From contig NZ_CP114777.1 of NCBI RefSeq assembly GCF_027359355.1, positions 496,001-560,000 of the forward strand: 64,000 nt of DNA, read 5' to 3'. Both the position numbers and the translations under genes were made by a program. The notes beneath the pieces were generated by a model. The model saw only the letters and a program-made list of their open reading frames with translations. It was not told the origin of the DNA and did no database searches. This document shows, piece by piece, positions 1 through 8,103 of this stretch (positions within the stretch are counted from its first letter, which is position 1; each line of letters opens with the position of its first letter). The DNA is from Prochlorococcus marinus str. MIT 1214. Lineage in GTDB: Bacteria > Cyanobacteriota > Cyanobacteriia > PCC-6307 > Cyanobiaceae.

Positions 1-70
1 GAAATTTATTTTTTAATACGATCGAATTGTAAAAATTTATTGAACTCCCGAAAGTTAAAAAGGGAAAATC

Positions 71-316
71 TCAACTATTAATTTTTTGCCAAATAATTTC
101 AGCATCTCTAAGAAGGTAAATAGCTTCTTTCCTGCCAACGGCTCTTTCAGCATCATTCATCAACTTAATATACCTCTCTCTCAAAGCCTGCTTTTCCATA
201 ACAACTTTGGTGAACATATGAAGCTTTTCATTTCGATCATCAAATTTGCTTTTAGCTACATTCTTTATGTAGCCATTCAAGTTTTTAGCTTTTACCCGAA
301 CGTTGTGCCTACTCAT
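71..316 (-). CDS. Small basic helical protein, unknown
   Basis: 81 residues, rich in Lys/Arg and Glu, with no signal peptide or membrane segment; predicted mostly helical. Its C-terminal part (GRKEAIYLL, then EIIWQKINS) resembles the end of the 57-residue protein at 7277-7450 (GRNEYMDLA, then NLIWHQIVS), so the two look like distant paralogs. Function unknown. Confidence 0.6.
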   Translation of the reverse strand: MSRHNVRVKAKNLNGYIKNVAKSKFDDRNEKLHMFTKVVMEKQALRERYIKLMNDAERAVGRKEAIYLLRDAEIIWQKINS

Positions 317-369
317 TTAACAAGATCTTGGTTACTGAATTAATTCAAATATTCTGAGAAGGGAAAATA

Positions 370-543
370 TCAACCGCGTGTAGGGTTAACCTCCAATTTT
401 TTATTCAAAGAGTAAGCTTTACCCACTTCCACTCCATAGTCGTTCGCGAGTTCAATTAACTCTTGCAGTGACAAGTCAACTAGATAATTTCGGATACATT
501 GATAAGCATTAAAGCTCTCAATACTTTTTCTCTCATTGAACAT
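370..543 (-). CDS. Hypothetical 57-residue protein
   Basis: ATG start at 543 and TGA stop, 57 residues, acidic helical middle (LSLQELIELANDYG) and a single Cys. No signal peptide or membrane helix. It lies 50 bp upstream of the gene at 71-316 on the same strand and could share its transcript. Function unknown. Confidence 0.55.
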   Translation of the reverse strand: MFNERKSIESFNAYQCIRNYLVDLSLQELIELANDYGVEVGKAYSLNKKLEVNPTRG

Positions 544-737
544 TGCACGAGAGATTCTTAGAGCTAAGGATTCTTTAGTGAAGAGTGCACAAAAACAACT
601 ATTAAAATGTTATTCAATTTCTGGATCTGAGTGTGTACAAATCATCTTAAAAAAAACCAAAAAATAAGCTCAATACAGCTACCCTCAAAGTCACACTCTA
701 CAGATTGACCTTCTACTATTTTATCAAAGGAATAACT

Positions 738-950
738 ATGACAGAATTAAAGAAAAACAAAAAACTTGGATTTATCCCAAAGACGTCAAAGACTTCAGAA
801 AAAAATGAGGTAATTAAAGAACCCAAAGGAAGACTTATCTCCTGGTCTCCCTGGCCTCCTGCTAATTTCAAAACCCGTTACCCAGCATTCCCTTTAGTTA
901 CGACTGTTTTGATTTTAATAATTTTACGCTGGCTAACCTTGGCTAATTAG
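738..950 (+). CDS. One-helix C-tail membrane protein
   Basis: 70 residues from the ATG at 738; an in-frame ATG at 705 is less likely because it lacks similarity to relatives. The N-terminal half is Lys-rich and cytosolic, the last 25 residues form one membrane helix after a YPAFPLV motif. That tail matches the proteins at 23257-23478, 26372-26554 and 49540-49740 (YPxxPFV plus helix), which carry the N-terminal MGEAKRR signature that this one lacks. Confidence 0.65.
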   Translation: MTELKKNKKLGFIPKTSKTSEKNEVIKEPKGRLISWSPWPPANFKTRYPAFPLVTTVLILIILRWLTLAN

Positions 951-1000
951 GAAAGAAAGTACTAGTAAATAGTGAAAAGTTATATAAGGGAAGTTGTTTT

Positions 1001-1183
1001 TCAAAAGTGAAAATAGGGTATTTCTCTTGGGGGGGCAGTACGCGTAGAACAGATTCCAAATTGCAAGCACTCCATCACATCATCATCATATTTTGGCTTG
1101 TAATTAGAAAACAAATCAGACATTTCACTTCCTTGAGTAGAAACCCCAGAAAAATTTCGAAATAATTGCTTTGAGAATGGCAT
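1001..1183 (-). CDS. ECLQFGIC-family peptide
   Basis: 60 residues from ATG 1183 (a TTG at 1201 is possible). No signal peptide is evident. The C-terminus has MECLQFGICS followed by a short Pro/Arg tail, shared with the proteins at 2509-2676, 3084-3272 and, more loosely, 49156-49323. The two Cys are six residues apart. The upstream DNA carries ATTTCTACTC (GAGTAGAAAT on the coding strand) 36 bp before the start, as in its relatives. Function unknown; a small precursor-like or regulatory peptide is possible. Confidence 0.65.
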   Translation of the reverse strand: MPFSKQLFRNFSGVSTQGSEMSDLFSNYKPKYDDDVMECLQFGICSTRTAPPREIPYFHF

Positions 1184-1209
1184 GATTAGACATCTAAACA
1201 ACCTACTTA

Positions 1210-1240
1210 ATTTCTACTCATATTGGTTTAAGAAATCTAT
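1210..1240 (-). promoter_or_regulatory. Partial ECL-family upstream element
   Basis: On the minus strand ATAGATTT, 13 nt, GAGTAGAAAT, matching in spacing the right half of the element before 49323. The TAAATACTT half is not clear here. It ends 27 bp before the ATG at 1183. Confidence 0.45.
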
Positions 1241-1407
1241 GGGAAGGAACACTCAATTATTTATACAGTCACGTAAAACTAATTCAATACATAGAGACAA
1301 TTATCGAAGAATCAACAAGTCCTTATCTTGAAAGGCATTGTTTTATTAATACGAGGCGACTTTATCTCCACACTTTTCTTTGGCTTTTCTCGATAATAAA
1401 GGTTCCA

Positions 1408-1659
1408 TTATTTAGATTTTTCTCTTTGACTAAAGCCATCCGGAGACTGAAGATAAGAAGTTTGTCCTAAATATGGGTCTTCTCCAAAAAGATCATTCAT
1501 TTGCTTTTCTGTCATTTGTCTAGGAGCTTGAACTGTTTCAGTAGGATCTGACTCGACAAGCGTGGAATCTATTTCAACTGCATTACCAGCCGGAGGACAA
1601 AAAATGAGAAAAAGACCAAGAGAGAAAGAAACAATTCGAATTAGAAAGAAGTCATTCAT
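1408..1659 (-). CDS. Small secreted protein (GExxYLG family)
   Basis: 84-codon frame starting at ATG 1659 with an N-terminal signal peptide (hydrophobic run ending near GNAVE). The mature part has MTEKQMNDLFGEDPYLG, shared in outline with 41053-41268 (MSKEVIRFLQGEDIYQG) and the broken copy at 36633-36872 (MTEEQLNDLLGEEMYLG). Probably exported to the periplasm or outer face; function unknown. Follows 1670-1825 by only 10 bp, so likely one operon. Confidence 0.7.
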   Translation of the reverse strand: MNDFFLIRIVSFSLGLFLIFCPPAGNAVEIDSTLVESDPTETVQAPRQMTEKQMNDLFGEDPYLGQTSYLQSPDGFSQREKSK

Positions 1660-1669
1660 TTTCTTAAAA

Positions 1670-1825
1670 TTACCTATCGAAAGAATCGGAACTAGCGACT
1701 TGCTCAGCCGTCTTATCTTGACTTGCTTTGTCCTTATTAGATAAAGAGCATCCACCGTCACTCAATGCCAAAGCAGGCGCTTTCGTAAACGAAATGGTAA
1801 ATACTAAAGGTAGAATTTTATTCAT
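1670..1825 (-). CDS. Small secreted GGCS-motif protein
   Basis: 51 residues: short signal peptide (MNKILPLVFTISF), then SDGGCS and a Lys/Gln/Asp-rich tail. A paralog at 42249-42398 has the same plan (signal, EGGCSGSKDK, acidic tail). The single conserved Cys after two Gly might anchor or crosslink, but no lipobox is evident. Function unknown. Confidence 0.65.
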   Translation of the reverse strand: MNKILPLVFTISFTKAPALALSDGGCSLSNKDKASQDKTAEQVASSDSFDR

Positions 1826-1883
1826 AAAAAAAATTGGAAGCAACGCAATATTAAAACCTTTTAAGAAAGTTCGTTTAACTGAC

Positions 1884-2348
1884 TTAATTCATATCCATTC
1901 CCATTTCCATCTCATTCATAGAAACCTCACTCTGATCATTATCTAATGTTCCTACACTGATTTCAGGCAAATTTTCTTCGCTTACTTCAGGCAAGGATGG
2001 TTCAATAACTATCCCGAGAGGATTATCACCATTGTCTTCTAGAATTGACGACTCATCTATAAGAGACTTGTCTTCTTCATTAGTCAGCAATTCTGATTCT
2101 GTTAAAAGATTTTTATCTTCACTAGCTATTCTTTCACTTTTACCTTTTATTAATAATTTGGAAAGATCAACAACGTCTATGATTACTGACTTCTGACTCT
2201 TATACATATCTTGTATAACATTAATTATGTCACCAGATTTTGTGGGTTGGGAAATAAAAGCAAAACAAGACCAGCCAGCCAGAATAATTGAGATTAAGAC
2301 AATAGAAATAAAAGCAGAATACATTGCTCTTATTATTGTTTTGATCAT
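1884..2348 (-). CDS. Membrane-anchored acidic protein
   Basis: 154 residues from ATG 2348. One N-terminal membrane helix (about residues 10-32), then a long low-complexity acidic tail rich in Glu, Asp, Ser and Leu. No enzymatic motif. Could be a single-pass protein with a disordered extracytoplasmic domain. Only 58 bp separate it from 1670-1825, so it may lead the operon 2348 to 1408. Confidence 0.6.
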   Translation of the reverse strand: MIKTIIRAMYSAFISIVLISIILAGWSCFAFISQPTKSGDIINVIQDMYKSQKSVIIDVVDLSKLLIKGKSERIASEDKNLLTESELLTNEEDKSLIDESSILEDNGDNPLGIVIEPSLPEVSEENLPEISVGTLDNDQSEVSMNEMEMGMDMN

Positions 2349-2427
2349 TCGATAACTTTAGATATTGTTAAATCTAGGCACATCATTTGATACTTAAAAC
2401 GGTTTCTTCACACCCTGTAAAGGCGTA

Positions 2428-2481
2428 TAAATACTTTGCGGTTTACTCTCTAGGTTTTTGTTACACGACTAGAGTAGTAAT
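2428..2481 (+). promoter_or_regulatory. ECL-family upstream element
   Basis: TAAATACTT at 2428, exactly 35 nt, then GAGTAGTAAT at 2472, with CTAGGTTT between. The same spacing precedes 3084-3272, and 34 nt precedes 49156-49323. Fits a promoter or transcription-factor site; the ATG follows 37 bp after GAGTAG begins. Confidence 0.55.
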
Positions 2482-2508
2482 GTTAGAAGAAATTTAGGGA
2501 GCTTAATT

Positions 2509-2676
2509 ATGTCTTTAAATCCATTTAAATATTTAATACACAATATCCAAGCATTATTCCTCAGTGATTTTCAAACTGTAAAACAAAGAAAAAATGAGGA
2601 ACAGGAATGCTTACAGTTTGGTATTTGTGGTGTACAAGCCAAATCACCTAGACCAGAAGAGTTGTATTTTGGATGA
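2509..2676 (+). CDS. ECLQFGIC-family peptide
   Basis: 55 residues. N-terminus MSLNPFKYLIHNIQ is amphipathic and shares NPFK with several other mini-proteins here (36310-36435, 46841-46915, 62371-62436); C-terminus has QECLQFGICG plus a Pro/Glu tail. Exactly the same length as the relative at 49156-49323. Preceded by the conserved upstream element and a ribosome-binding sequence (AGGGAG). Function unknown. Confidence 0.7.
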   Translation: MSLNPFKYLIHNIQALFLSDFQTVKQRKNEEQECLQFGICGVQAKSPRPEELYFG

Positions 2677-2690
2677 TAATATATTCAGCA

Positions 2691-2831
2691 CTATGCTACT
2701 TCAGGAATATTTTCAATAAATTCATCTAATTCTTGAAATCTTCGTTCTAAATTAATGATCTTTTTGGTTTCCGTCATTTCTTCAGAGTAAAATTTTATTG
2801 GCAAATGAGAAAGCAGGTTATCACCACTCAT
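2691..2831 (-). CDS. MSGDN-family small protein
   Basis: 46 residues. MSGDN at the start and KFYSEEMTETK in the middle are shared with the 57-residue protein at 32552-32725, so these are paralogs. Helical, acidic, no membrane segment. Convergent with 2509-2676 (14 bp apart). Function unknown. Confidence 0.6.
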   Translation of the reverse strand: MSGDNLLSHLPIKFYSEEMTETKKIINLERRFQELDEFIENIPEVA

Positions 2832-3006
2832 CAATCAAGTTCCACTTAATTTTCAATCTATTAAACCTAATAATCTAAAAAAGCCAATCTCTATAACCAT
2901 TAAAATGTTGTATGCCTCACTTAAAATCTTCACGGAATTCACAGAAAAATAAATTTATTAAAATAAAAAAGATCTTGAGTATTTAGTATTGAGCATTGAA
3001 ACAGCA

Positions 3007-3060
3007 TAAATACTTAGGCGTTTATTCTCTAGGTGTCATTAACCCCATAGGAGTAGAAAT
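3007..3060 (+). promoter_or_regulatory. ECL-family upstream element
   Basis: TAAATACTT at 3007, 35 nt, GAGTAGAAAT at 3051, with CTAGGTGT between. Same layout as at 2428-2481. The ATG at 3084 sits 33 bp after GAGTAG begins, close to the 36-38 bp seen for the other members, which favours that start. Confidence 0.55.
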
Positions 3061-3083
3061 AAATTGTGGATCTTAGACCTCCT

Positions 3084-3272
3084 ATGTCCTACGGAAATCG
3101 CTTTGCTCAATTGACTACAGAGGCTGCAGAAAATGCCGCTCGACTAGTTCTTAGTCAACTATCTGAAAGACTCAGTTTTTCAAAGCATACATCAAACAAC
3201 GATGAAGAAATGGAGTGCTTGCAATTTGGCATATGTTCTTACCAATCTCAACCACAAAGAGTAAATTTCTAG
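3084..3272 (+). CDS. ECLQFGIC-family peptide
   Basis: 62 residues from ATG 3084; a GTG at 3066 would add six but leaves too short a gap to the upstream element. Amphipathic helical N-terminal half, then EEMECLQFGICS and a Gln/Pro/Arg tail. It is followed 10 bp later by a 25-residue membrane peptide gene, an arrangement repeated at 49323-49074. Function unknown. Confidence 0.7.
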   Translation: MSYGNRFAQLTTEAAENAARLVLSQLSERLSFSKHTSNNDEEMECLQFGICSYQSQPQRVNF

Positions 3273-3282
3273 AGTGTCTCAA

Positions 3283-3360
3283 ATGAAATACATTGAACTG
3301 ATTCTAATATTTTCGTCATTATCATTGACGTTTTTAGGTTTCTCTTTTCTCGCTATTTAA
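3283..3360 (+). CDS. 25-residue membrane peptide
   Basis: ATG 3283 to TAA 3360. Almost the whole peptide is one hydrophobic helix (LILIFSSLSLTFLGFSF). Near-identical plan to 49074-49145 (MLLIFSSLSLIFLGFSF), which also lies just downstream of an ECL-family gene, and to 3875-3955. The conserved pairing argues that it is real despite its size. Confidence 0.6.
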   Translation: MKYIELILIFSSLSLTFLGFSFLAI

Positions 3361-3420
3361 GAAAAAGTAAACCTTAAAAAATATTAGAATGAATCATTAA
3401 TTGCTGAAAAGCTTAATAAG

Positions 3421-3753
3421 TCACTCATTATCAGAGTCCTCCAAAAGATCAGAATATTCTTGTGATTTTGGTATCGGCAACACAGAAGCGCTATTAGTTG
3501 ATCTCACTAACAAGGCAGTTAATTTTGCTGTCCTTTTATTATTAATAACGTTGCTACCATGAGCTGAAACTGCTGCCCCAGCAATGAGGGCAGAGATTGG
3601 CTTCCACCAAGGCAAAGTTTTTAAGTCATTCTTTTGTACTTCAGCCATGAAAAAAGCTATCCCGATCAAAATACCAAATACAGCACCTGACCATTGGCAT
3701 ATTTCAGCAGAAATAGATGTGCTTTTTTCGGCGGCATTAATTTGGTCTTCCAT
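3421..3753 (-). CDS. Two-helix membrane protein, YSDLLED tail
   Basis: 111-codon frame from ATG 3753 (TTG/ATG options up to 3774). A Glu/Ala-rich N-terminus, then two membrane helices around residues 21-38 and 50-70, then a basic region. The last residues EYSDLLEDSDNE match the motif that occurs twice in 59003-59179 (YSDYLEDSDW, YSDLLEDTEW). Function unknown. Confidence 0.6.
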   Translation of the reverse strand: MEDQINAAEKSTSISAEICQWSGAVFGILIGIAFFMAEVQKNDLKTLPWWKPISALIAGAAVSAHGSNVINNKRTAKLTALLVRSTNSASVLPIPKSQEYSDLLEDSDNE

Positions 3754-3874
3754 TTCGTGAAAAATCGAATACAAGTAGTGATTTCTTAATTAATATGAAA
3801 GCACTTTTTAAACCCAATGAACATAAGTAATTAGTCCAATACAAGTTATCTGTATAACAAATGATGAGTAAAAT

Positions 3875-3955
3875 CTAATAAAAAACAAGTAAAGATATTC
3901 CTAAAAATGAAAATGACAATGTGAAAAATATCAAAAGTAATTCAGTAGTTTTCAT
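3875..3955 (-). CDS. 26-residue membrane peptide
   Basis: MKTTELLLIFFTLSF start and a single hydrophobic helix; paralog of 3283-3360 and 49074-49145. Here no ECL-family gene is found upstream, so this copy may be orphaned. Confidence 0.5.
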   Translation of the reverse strand: MKTTELLLIFFTLSFSFLGISLLVFY

Positions 3956-4284
3956 AACCACTCAGAATCTACTAAAAAATTTGAGTATTGTTTTTTAATT
4001 GAAATAAATATCTTCTTCTATAACTTCTTCAAAAGAAACTCCTAAAATAGGACATTTTCACTTAATCATTTCTATAACCATCTAGCATTAGAAACGAAAG
4101 CGTGAGTAAGTATTATTCGGTTTACATGGTTCGGTTTAATTTGCTCATTGCTCTATAACCTTCGTCTTAAGATCAGACAAAGAGATAGCTTTGATGTAAC
4201 TAATTTGCTTATATGCACATCATGGACACCGAATAACATTTTTATTTTTAAAAGTATCTTGTAATAATTCTTTCTTATTACTTG
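3956..4284. other. Gap without recognised gene
   Basis: AT-rich spacer. Short frames broken by stops; nothing supportable. ACCGAACC near 4113-4120 (minus strand) matches only the end of the recurrent motif described elsewhere. Confidence 0.5.
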
Positions 4285-4584
4285 ATGCAAACCTATTTAA
4301 TTCATTGCAAGTTTCCTAATCAAGAGGCACACATGAAGGGAGCTGAGGTTTTTGCTCAATATATTGAAAGTGGTTGCGAATCAGACAAGTTTGATGGTTT
4401 CGAGGTCATCAATAGAGTCGTCAATCCTGAAAGGGCAAATGGATGAGCAATTGTAAAAACTTCTGATCACAAAGCAGTTTGGGAATAGTGCCAGCATTGG
4501 TGCAAAGGGTTGGGAAATAATGTTGAGATCATTCCTCTTCTTACCGATGGTGAATATCTTGCTGTTCATAAAGAGTTGGATTAG
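4285..4584 (+). pseudogene. Decayed copy of the DUF3303-like gene at 41768
   Basis: Starts with ATG at 4285 and aligns along its full length with the intact protein at 41768-42070. Two in-frame stops break it: TGA at 4444-4446 and TAG at 4486-4488. The first replaces the Trp codon of the intact gene by a single base (TGG to TGA). Reading frame is otherwise kept for 100 codons, so the loss is recent. Confidence 0.85.
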
Positions 4585-4705
4585 CAATCAAAGCTTGAAA
4601 TCAGAGGGGTTGTTTAAACAAACCCTCCAAATAATTTGTACTCGAAAAATAAAATTTTTTTGAAAGGTGTTTCTCGTAGAAGAAATTTTTGATAGATACT
4701 AAGTC

Positions 4706-4879
4706 TTAACTCAAATGGAATACCTTATCGCTAAGTACAAAAATTAAAAGTCCGATCGAAGTCATTGCAAGTAAAATTCCACCAAAAATAAGAGTATTGT
4801 TTTTGTCAGGTTTTTGTTGTTCAAAAACTTTTTGAACATTTTTGGTATTTGATTTTTTTGTCTTCTTTTTCTTACTCAT
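4706..4879 (-). CDS. Lys-rich one-helix membrane protein
   Basis: 57 residues. MSKKKKTKKS start, a polar linker, then one membrane helix near the C-terminus (ILLAMTSIGLLIFVL). Positive N-terminus predicts it faces the cytosol. Function unknown. Confidence 0.65.
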   Translation of the reverse strand: MSKKKKTKKSNTKNVQKVFEQQKPDKNNTLIFGGILLAMTSIGLLIFVLSDKVFHLS

Positions 4880-5000
4880 CAGCTTCAGGGTTAATTATTT
4901 GATGGCCTGAAACTATATATAAACACAACTTCTCATGGCTCCCAACTTTTCTTCTAATACCAATATTATTCAACAATTAATTGTATTAGAAAAATACACT

Positions 5001-5555
5001 TCATTTCCCAATAATTTTGACTTGCCCCATTTTTAAACCACTAATTTCAGCTAAATCGTTTTTAATTTTCTTGGAAGTTTTCCTTTTAAGCGTTCTAAAA
5101 TTCTGAGCAACAGTGCTACCCTCAGAATTCTGACCAATGACTGAAAATAAGAAATTTTTCCCTTCCCCTACTTGAGATCCCAAACGTCCACCTCCATACA
5201 CGCCTCCAAGTAGAGCTGGTATACACAATATTCCTGCACTTGCACCACATACTGCAATGCCGACAACTGCTCCTGTGTAAGTACCACCAGCCGCACCTGC
5301 AACACCGAGGAGAAGATTATCTTCTTGTCGAACTGAGTACCACTGAGAAATACTATCTTTGGGAATGAAATCGGTCGGTCCTGAGAACCCCTCCTCTGAA
5401 AGAGTTATTTGACAATTAGAAACCTCAGTAATATAGTCGTCATTACTTGAAGTGGATTGACTAACATCACATAAAGCGTTATATAATTCTGCCTTTGTAG
5501 CGACTGGAGCCAATAATCCTACGATTAGCAAAGGAGAGATTAACAGTTTTGCCAT
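5001..5555 (-). CDS. Secreted/membrane glycine-zipper protein
   Basis: 184 residues. Signal peptide (MAKLLISPLLIVGLLAP then VATKAE), a Ser/Asp-rich region with two Cys, then a Gly/Ala-rich hydrophobic segment at about residues 82-128 (GVAGAAGGTYTGAVVG and repeats) like glycine-zipper membrane domains, and a basic C-terminus. Likely an envelope protein; function unknown. Confidence 0.7.
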   Translation of the reverse strand: MAKLLISPLLIVGLLAPVATKAELYNALCDVSQSTSSNDDYITEVSNCQITLSEEGFSGPTDFIPKDSISQWYSVRQEDNLLLGVAGAAGGTYTGAVVGIAVCGASAGILCIPALLGGVYGGGRLGSQVGEGKNFLFSVIGQNSEGSTVAQNFRTLKRKTSKKIKNDLAEISGLKMGQVKIIGK

Positions 5556-6234
5556 TTATTACGTGAGTCGAAGTCACTATATTATTAAGTTACTTTTTGA
5601 TATTACCCAACAAGTTTAATACGACCACTTAATACTTATTAAACTTTCAAACAAGTGTTACCCCTCCCCAACTCTACAGTTAGGGGACTTTGAAATATGT
5701 ATGTCGAGGCAAATAGTGAGGTTATTAATCCATTTCCACTTCATAACGATAAAAAGTGAGGCATCTATATCCCTCGGAAAGATCAAAAAAGACTGTGAGC
5801 TAAAATCAACAGCAATCTTATATGATTTAAATTTCTCCTAAAAAAGGTTTTAGATCCGCAACTGTGCGTTCAACTCTATGGTTATTAAGAACTGTAATTA
5901 TCTTTTTTAGAGTTAATAACTGTTTCCTCTAACGATATTTTTTATGCCTATGAGTTGACGTAGGTTTGAATCTAAAACAAAGATGAATCAATTAAATTAA
6001 CTCAGAAATTATGAGAGTATGCATGTCAAAATTTTCCAGCAAATTATTCAAATAATATTGATGTGTTTCAAAATCCTATTATTATATCTACGAAATATTG
6101 AAATCTGTCATTGACTGTGGTCCGTAGTCACTGCGATTGAAATGACTCCAAAACCTCTCAATAACTTTTACTAAGCCAATATTCTAAATTTAATAATCTC
6201 GTATAAATTTGGTTCACAAATATCAAGAATCAAG
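5556..6234. other. Gap without recognised gene
   Basis: About 680 bp with frequent stops in all frames. A small G+C-rich inverted repeat (CCCCAACT and AGTTAGGGG) at about 5667-5687 could fold. Nothing else supportable. Confidence 0.5.
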
Positions 6235-6405
6235 ATGCAAATCACCCCTTTAGCTTTAGCTTTCTCTGAGTGGGGAATAGGTAGATTCCCATTGGATTTG
6301 ATTGTGTTCCTATCTGTGGTACTGATTTTTGCTTTGCCAGCAGGTATTAATCGAAAAAAGATTTTTGTTGAGGGTGATGCGTTCACTACTAGGTTAAAAA
6401 GCTAG
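6235..6405 (+). CDS. One-helix membrane protein, 56 residues
   Basis: ATG 6235, preceded by AAGAATCAAG. Residues 17-38 form a hydrophobic helix (LDLIVFLSVVLIFALPAG) followed by a basic tail. Resembles the small photosynthetic-membrane proteins common in marine picocyanobacteria, but no known subunit is recognised. Confidence 0.55.
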   Translation: MQITPLALAFSEWGIGRFPLDLIVFLSVVLIFALPAGINRKKIFVEGDAFTTRLKS

Positions 6406-6452
6406 AAAGGAACTCATCATGGTCCTATCAAATCAATAAGAATAACAAGCGC

Positions 6453-6614
6453 TTAGATAGTGGTCATGTAAGAAAGAAAACCAATAGGGATAAAAAGTAA
6501 GGCAGCAATAGTAAAACGAACAAATTTTCCTGTGCCTGAATCTCTTGAATAATCCGTAAAATGCTTGGAGTTGTTCCATTCGGACCAATTTTTAGGGCTC
6601 TTAGATGAGGTCAT
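6453..6614 (-). CDS. One-helix membrane protein, 53 residues
   Basis: Polar N-terminus (MTSSKSPKNWSEWNN) and one C-terminal helix (TIAALLFIPIGFLSYM). The overall plan, starting MTS and ending in one helix, resembles 20862-20978 and 50130-50261. The recurrent motif at 6709-6732 lies 95 bp upstream. Confidence 0.65.
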   Translation of the reverse strand: MTSSKSPKNWSEWNNSKHFTDYSRDSGTGKFVRFTIAALLFIPIGFLSYMTTI

Positions 6615-6708
6615 GTTTTAATAATTAAATTACGTAAAACTACAGTCAAGATTAAAGGTATTTAACCTAATCTCACATACACAATAAAAACAACATTCCC
6701 TACAAGGT

Positions 6709-6732
6709 GGTTCGGTCGTGGTAGTGCTAACC
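6709..6732 (-). promoter_or_regulatory. Recurrent ACCGAAC motif, copy 1
   Basis: Minus strand reads GGTTAGCACTACCACGACCG then AACC. One of nine copies in the window (consensus AGCMCTACCNCRACCGAAC). Lies 95 bp upstream of the start at 6614. Confidence 0.6.
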
Positions 6733-6815
6733 CTAGAGATGAATTCATTTTATTAAGACTTTAACTTTCCACAAAATTTGGATCTAATCACTAGAACGGC
6801 TATTTATGACTGTTT

Positions 6816-6902
6816 TTATTGACCATGACAAATACATTTACCACCCTTCCAGGCAGAGCATTTCTTCTTTTTGCACTTCTTTTTTTTCTTCTTATCTCCC
6901 AT
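6816..6902 (-). CDS. Lys/Cys-rich mini-protein
   Basis: 28 residues, MGDKKKKKKCKKKKC, then SAWKGGKCICHGQ. Eleven Lys, four Cys and one His, strongly cationic. Cys/His spacing could bind a metal; the poly-Lys start could bind nucleic acid or membrane. Too small to be certain it is translated, but the composition is far from random and the start is ATG. Confidence 0.5.
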   Translation of the reverse strand: MGDKKKKKKCKKKKCSAWKGGKCICHGQ

Positions 6903-7276
6903 AAGAATTAAAATTTATTTTTTGATTTTAGTAGACGATAATGTGCTTGTTAGAGTATCAAATTTAAAGTTTTTATCAAGAAATTAATCTATCAACTTTA
7001 TCAGTAATAAACGAACTCCTTTAATAAATAAGTTGAATTCAATTTTTATTGGCTGGAATATTGAACACAGAATCAATCACACAAACCACAAAATAGAAAC
7101 AAAGAGTCAAGAAAAATATTTATCTTTAACTACATATGGCAGATAAAAAATATCTGATGAAAAATTAGTAGCTAATCAAATAACTGCAATGACTGCTGTT
7201 TCATTAGAAAAAGTTCATATTGTTACTTTCAATACAATCAATTTTACTAGTTTGATACATCCTTCTATCCAAGGAC
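6903..7276. other. Gap without recognised gene
   Basis: About 370 bp. A 34-codon frame from ATG 7190 overlaps the next gene in another frame and has no relative here, so it is not annotated. Confidence 0.45.
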
Positions 7277-7450
7277 ATGAAGATTATGACTAAAAAACTC
7301 ACCTATCGGTATGCATTCACATTATTGAAGATGAAGAATGCTGAAGGCAGAAACGAATATATGGATTTAGCAAAAGAAGCAAATCTCATATGGCATCAAA
7401 TAGTTAGCCAAAAATCAAAAAACACTCCTCGTATTAACTGCAGAGCATAG
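7277..7450 (+). CDS. Small helical protein, paralog of 71-316
   Basis: 57 residues with two candidate starts (ATG 7277 or 7286). Tyr/Lys-rich helical protein; YRYAF near the start recalls HRYAF in 16374-16538 and 37132-37296, and the C-terminal half matches 71-316. Function unknown. Confidence 0.55.
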   Translation: MKIMTKKLTYRYAFTLLKMKNAEGRNEYMDLAKEANLIWHQIVSQKSKNTPRINCRA

Positions 7451-7472
7451 TTGCTTGATTAATATTCTTTAA

Positions 7473-7793
7473 TCAAGCAAAAGCAGGATTTTTCTCTACA
7501 AAAGTATTTTTTGCAATTTCAATAAATTGAAGAAATTTATTTTTGACAAAGGACCAAAGGCCAAGATCAAAAAGGATGTGCAAAACAAGGGAAATGCAAA
7601 AAACCGCATAAAAAATCAGGTGGCAAATAAAAGTATTTATAAAATCATTTACCTCGTTTTCCTTAATTACTTCTGTTTCATTCAAATTTGATGAAACGAA
7701 ATCAGCAAATGAATTTACACTTGCTGATTCAACCAACCCATACTGGATCAATTCCTGATCTTTTACTGTTTCAGTAGCAGTAGTAGCAGTCAT
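7473..7793 (-). CDS. One-helix membrane protein, 106 residues
   Basis: ATG at 7793 (GTG at 7796). Thr/Ala/Glu-rich N-terminal part (about 50 residues), then a strong membrane helix (FICHLIFYAVFCISLVLHIL) and an amphipathic C-terminus. Possibly a thylakoid or envelope single-pass protein. No homolog recognised. Confidence 0.65.
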   Translation of the reverse strand: MTATTATETVKDQELIQYGLVESASVNSFADFVSSNLNETEVIKENEVNDFINTFICHLIFYAVFCISLVLHILFDLGLWSFVKNKFLQFIEIAKNTFVEKNPAFA

Positions 7794-8050
7794 CACCTAA
7801 GCCTTAATTAGATCTACCATACTTTCTTATTCATAAGTTTGGCTTATGCCTTAATTATTTCGTTTTAAATCTTGTTCAAATAAGTCATTGTTTCTAGATC
7901 TTTCTGCATCATCATTGGAACTTTTTGCACATCAAACCTGTTTTTTATTTTAGAAATCTTTTTTTTCAAGAAAGCTGTAATGGACATAAAATCATTAAAT
8001 TTGTTTCTATTAAATCAAGAGATCAAAAAGATTCAATCCGTATGAATTAC

Positions 8051-8099
8051 CAAAAAAAATGGGGGATTAGCCCCCCAAAGAAATCGTCTGTAAACTTCT
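8051..8099 (-). terminator. Hairpin-U element downstream of 8104
   Basis: Minus strand: GTTTACAGACGATTTCTTT followed by GGGGGGCTAATCCCCC and a long T-run. It directly follows the stop of the gene at 8104. Belongs to the recurring GATTTATC-plus-hairpin element found also at 23479, 41600, 49020 and others; here it can act as the terminator. Confidence 0.65.
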
Positions 8100-8103
8100 T
8101 TTT

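Noticed and set aside
1001-3272. ECL peptides as prochlorosin-type lanthipeptide precursors
   Set aside because: No double-Gly cleavage site or Nif11-type leader and no LanM-like enzyme in the window.
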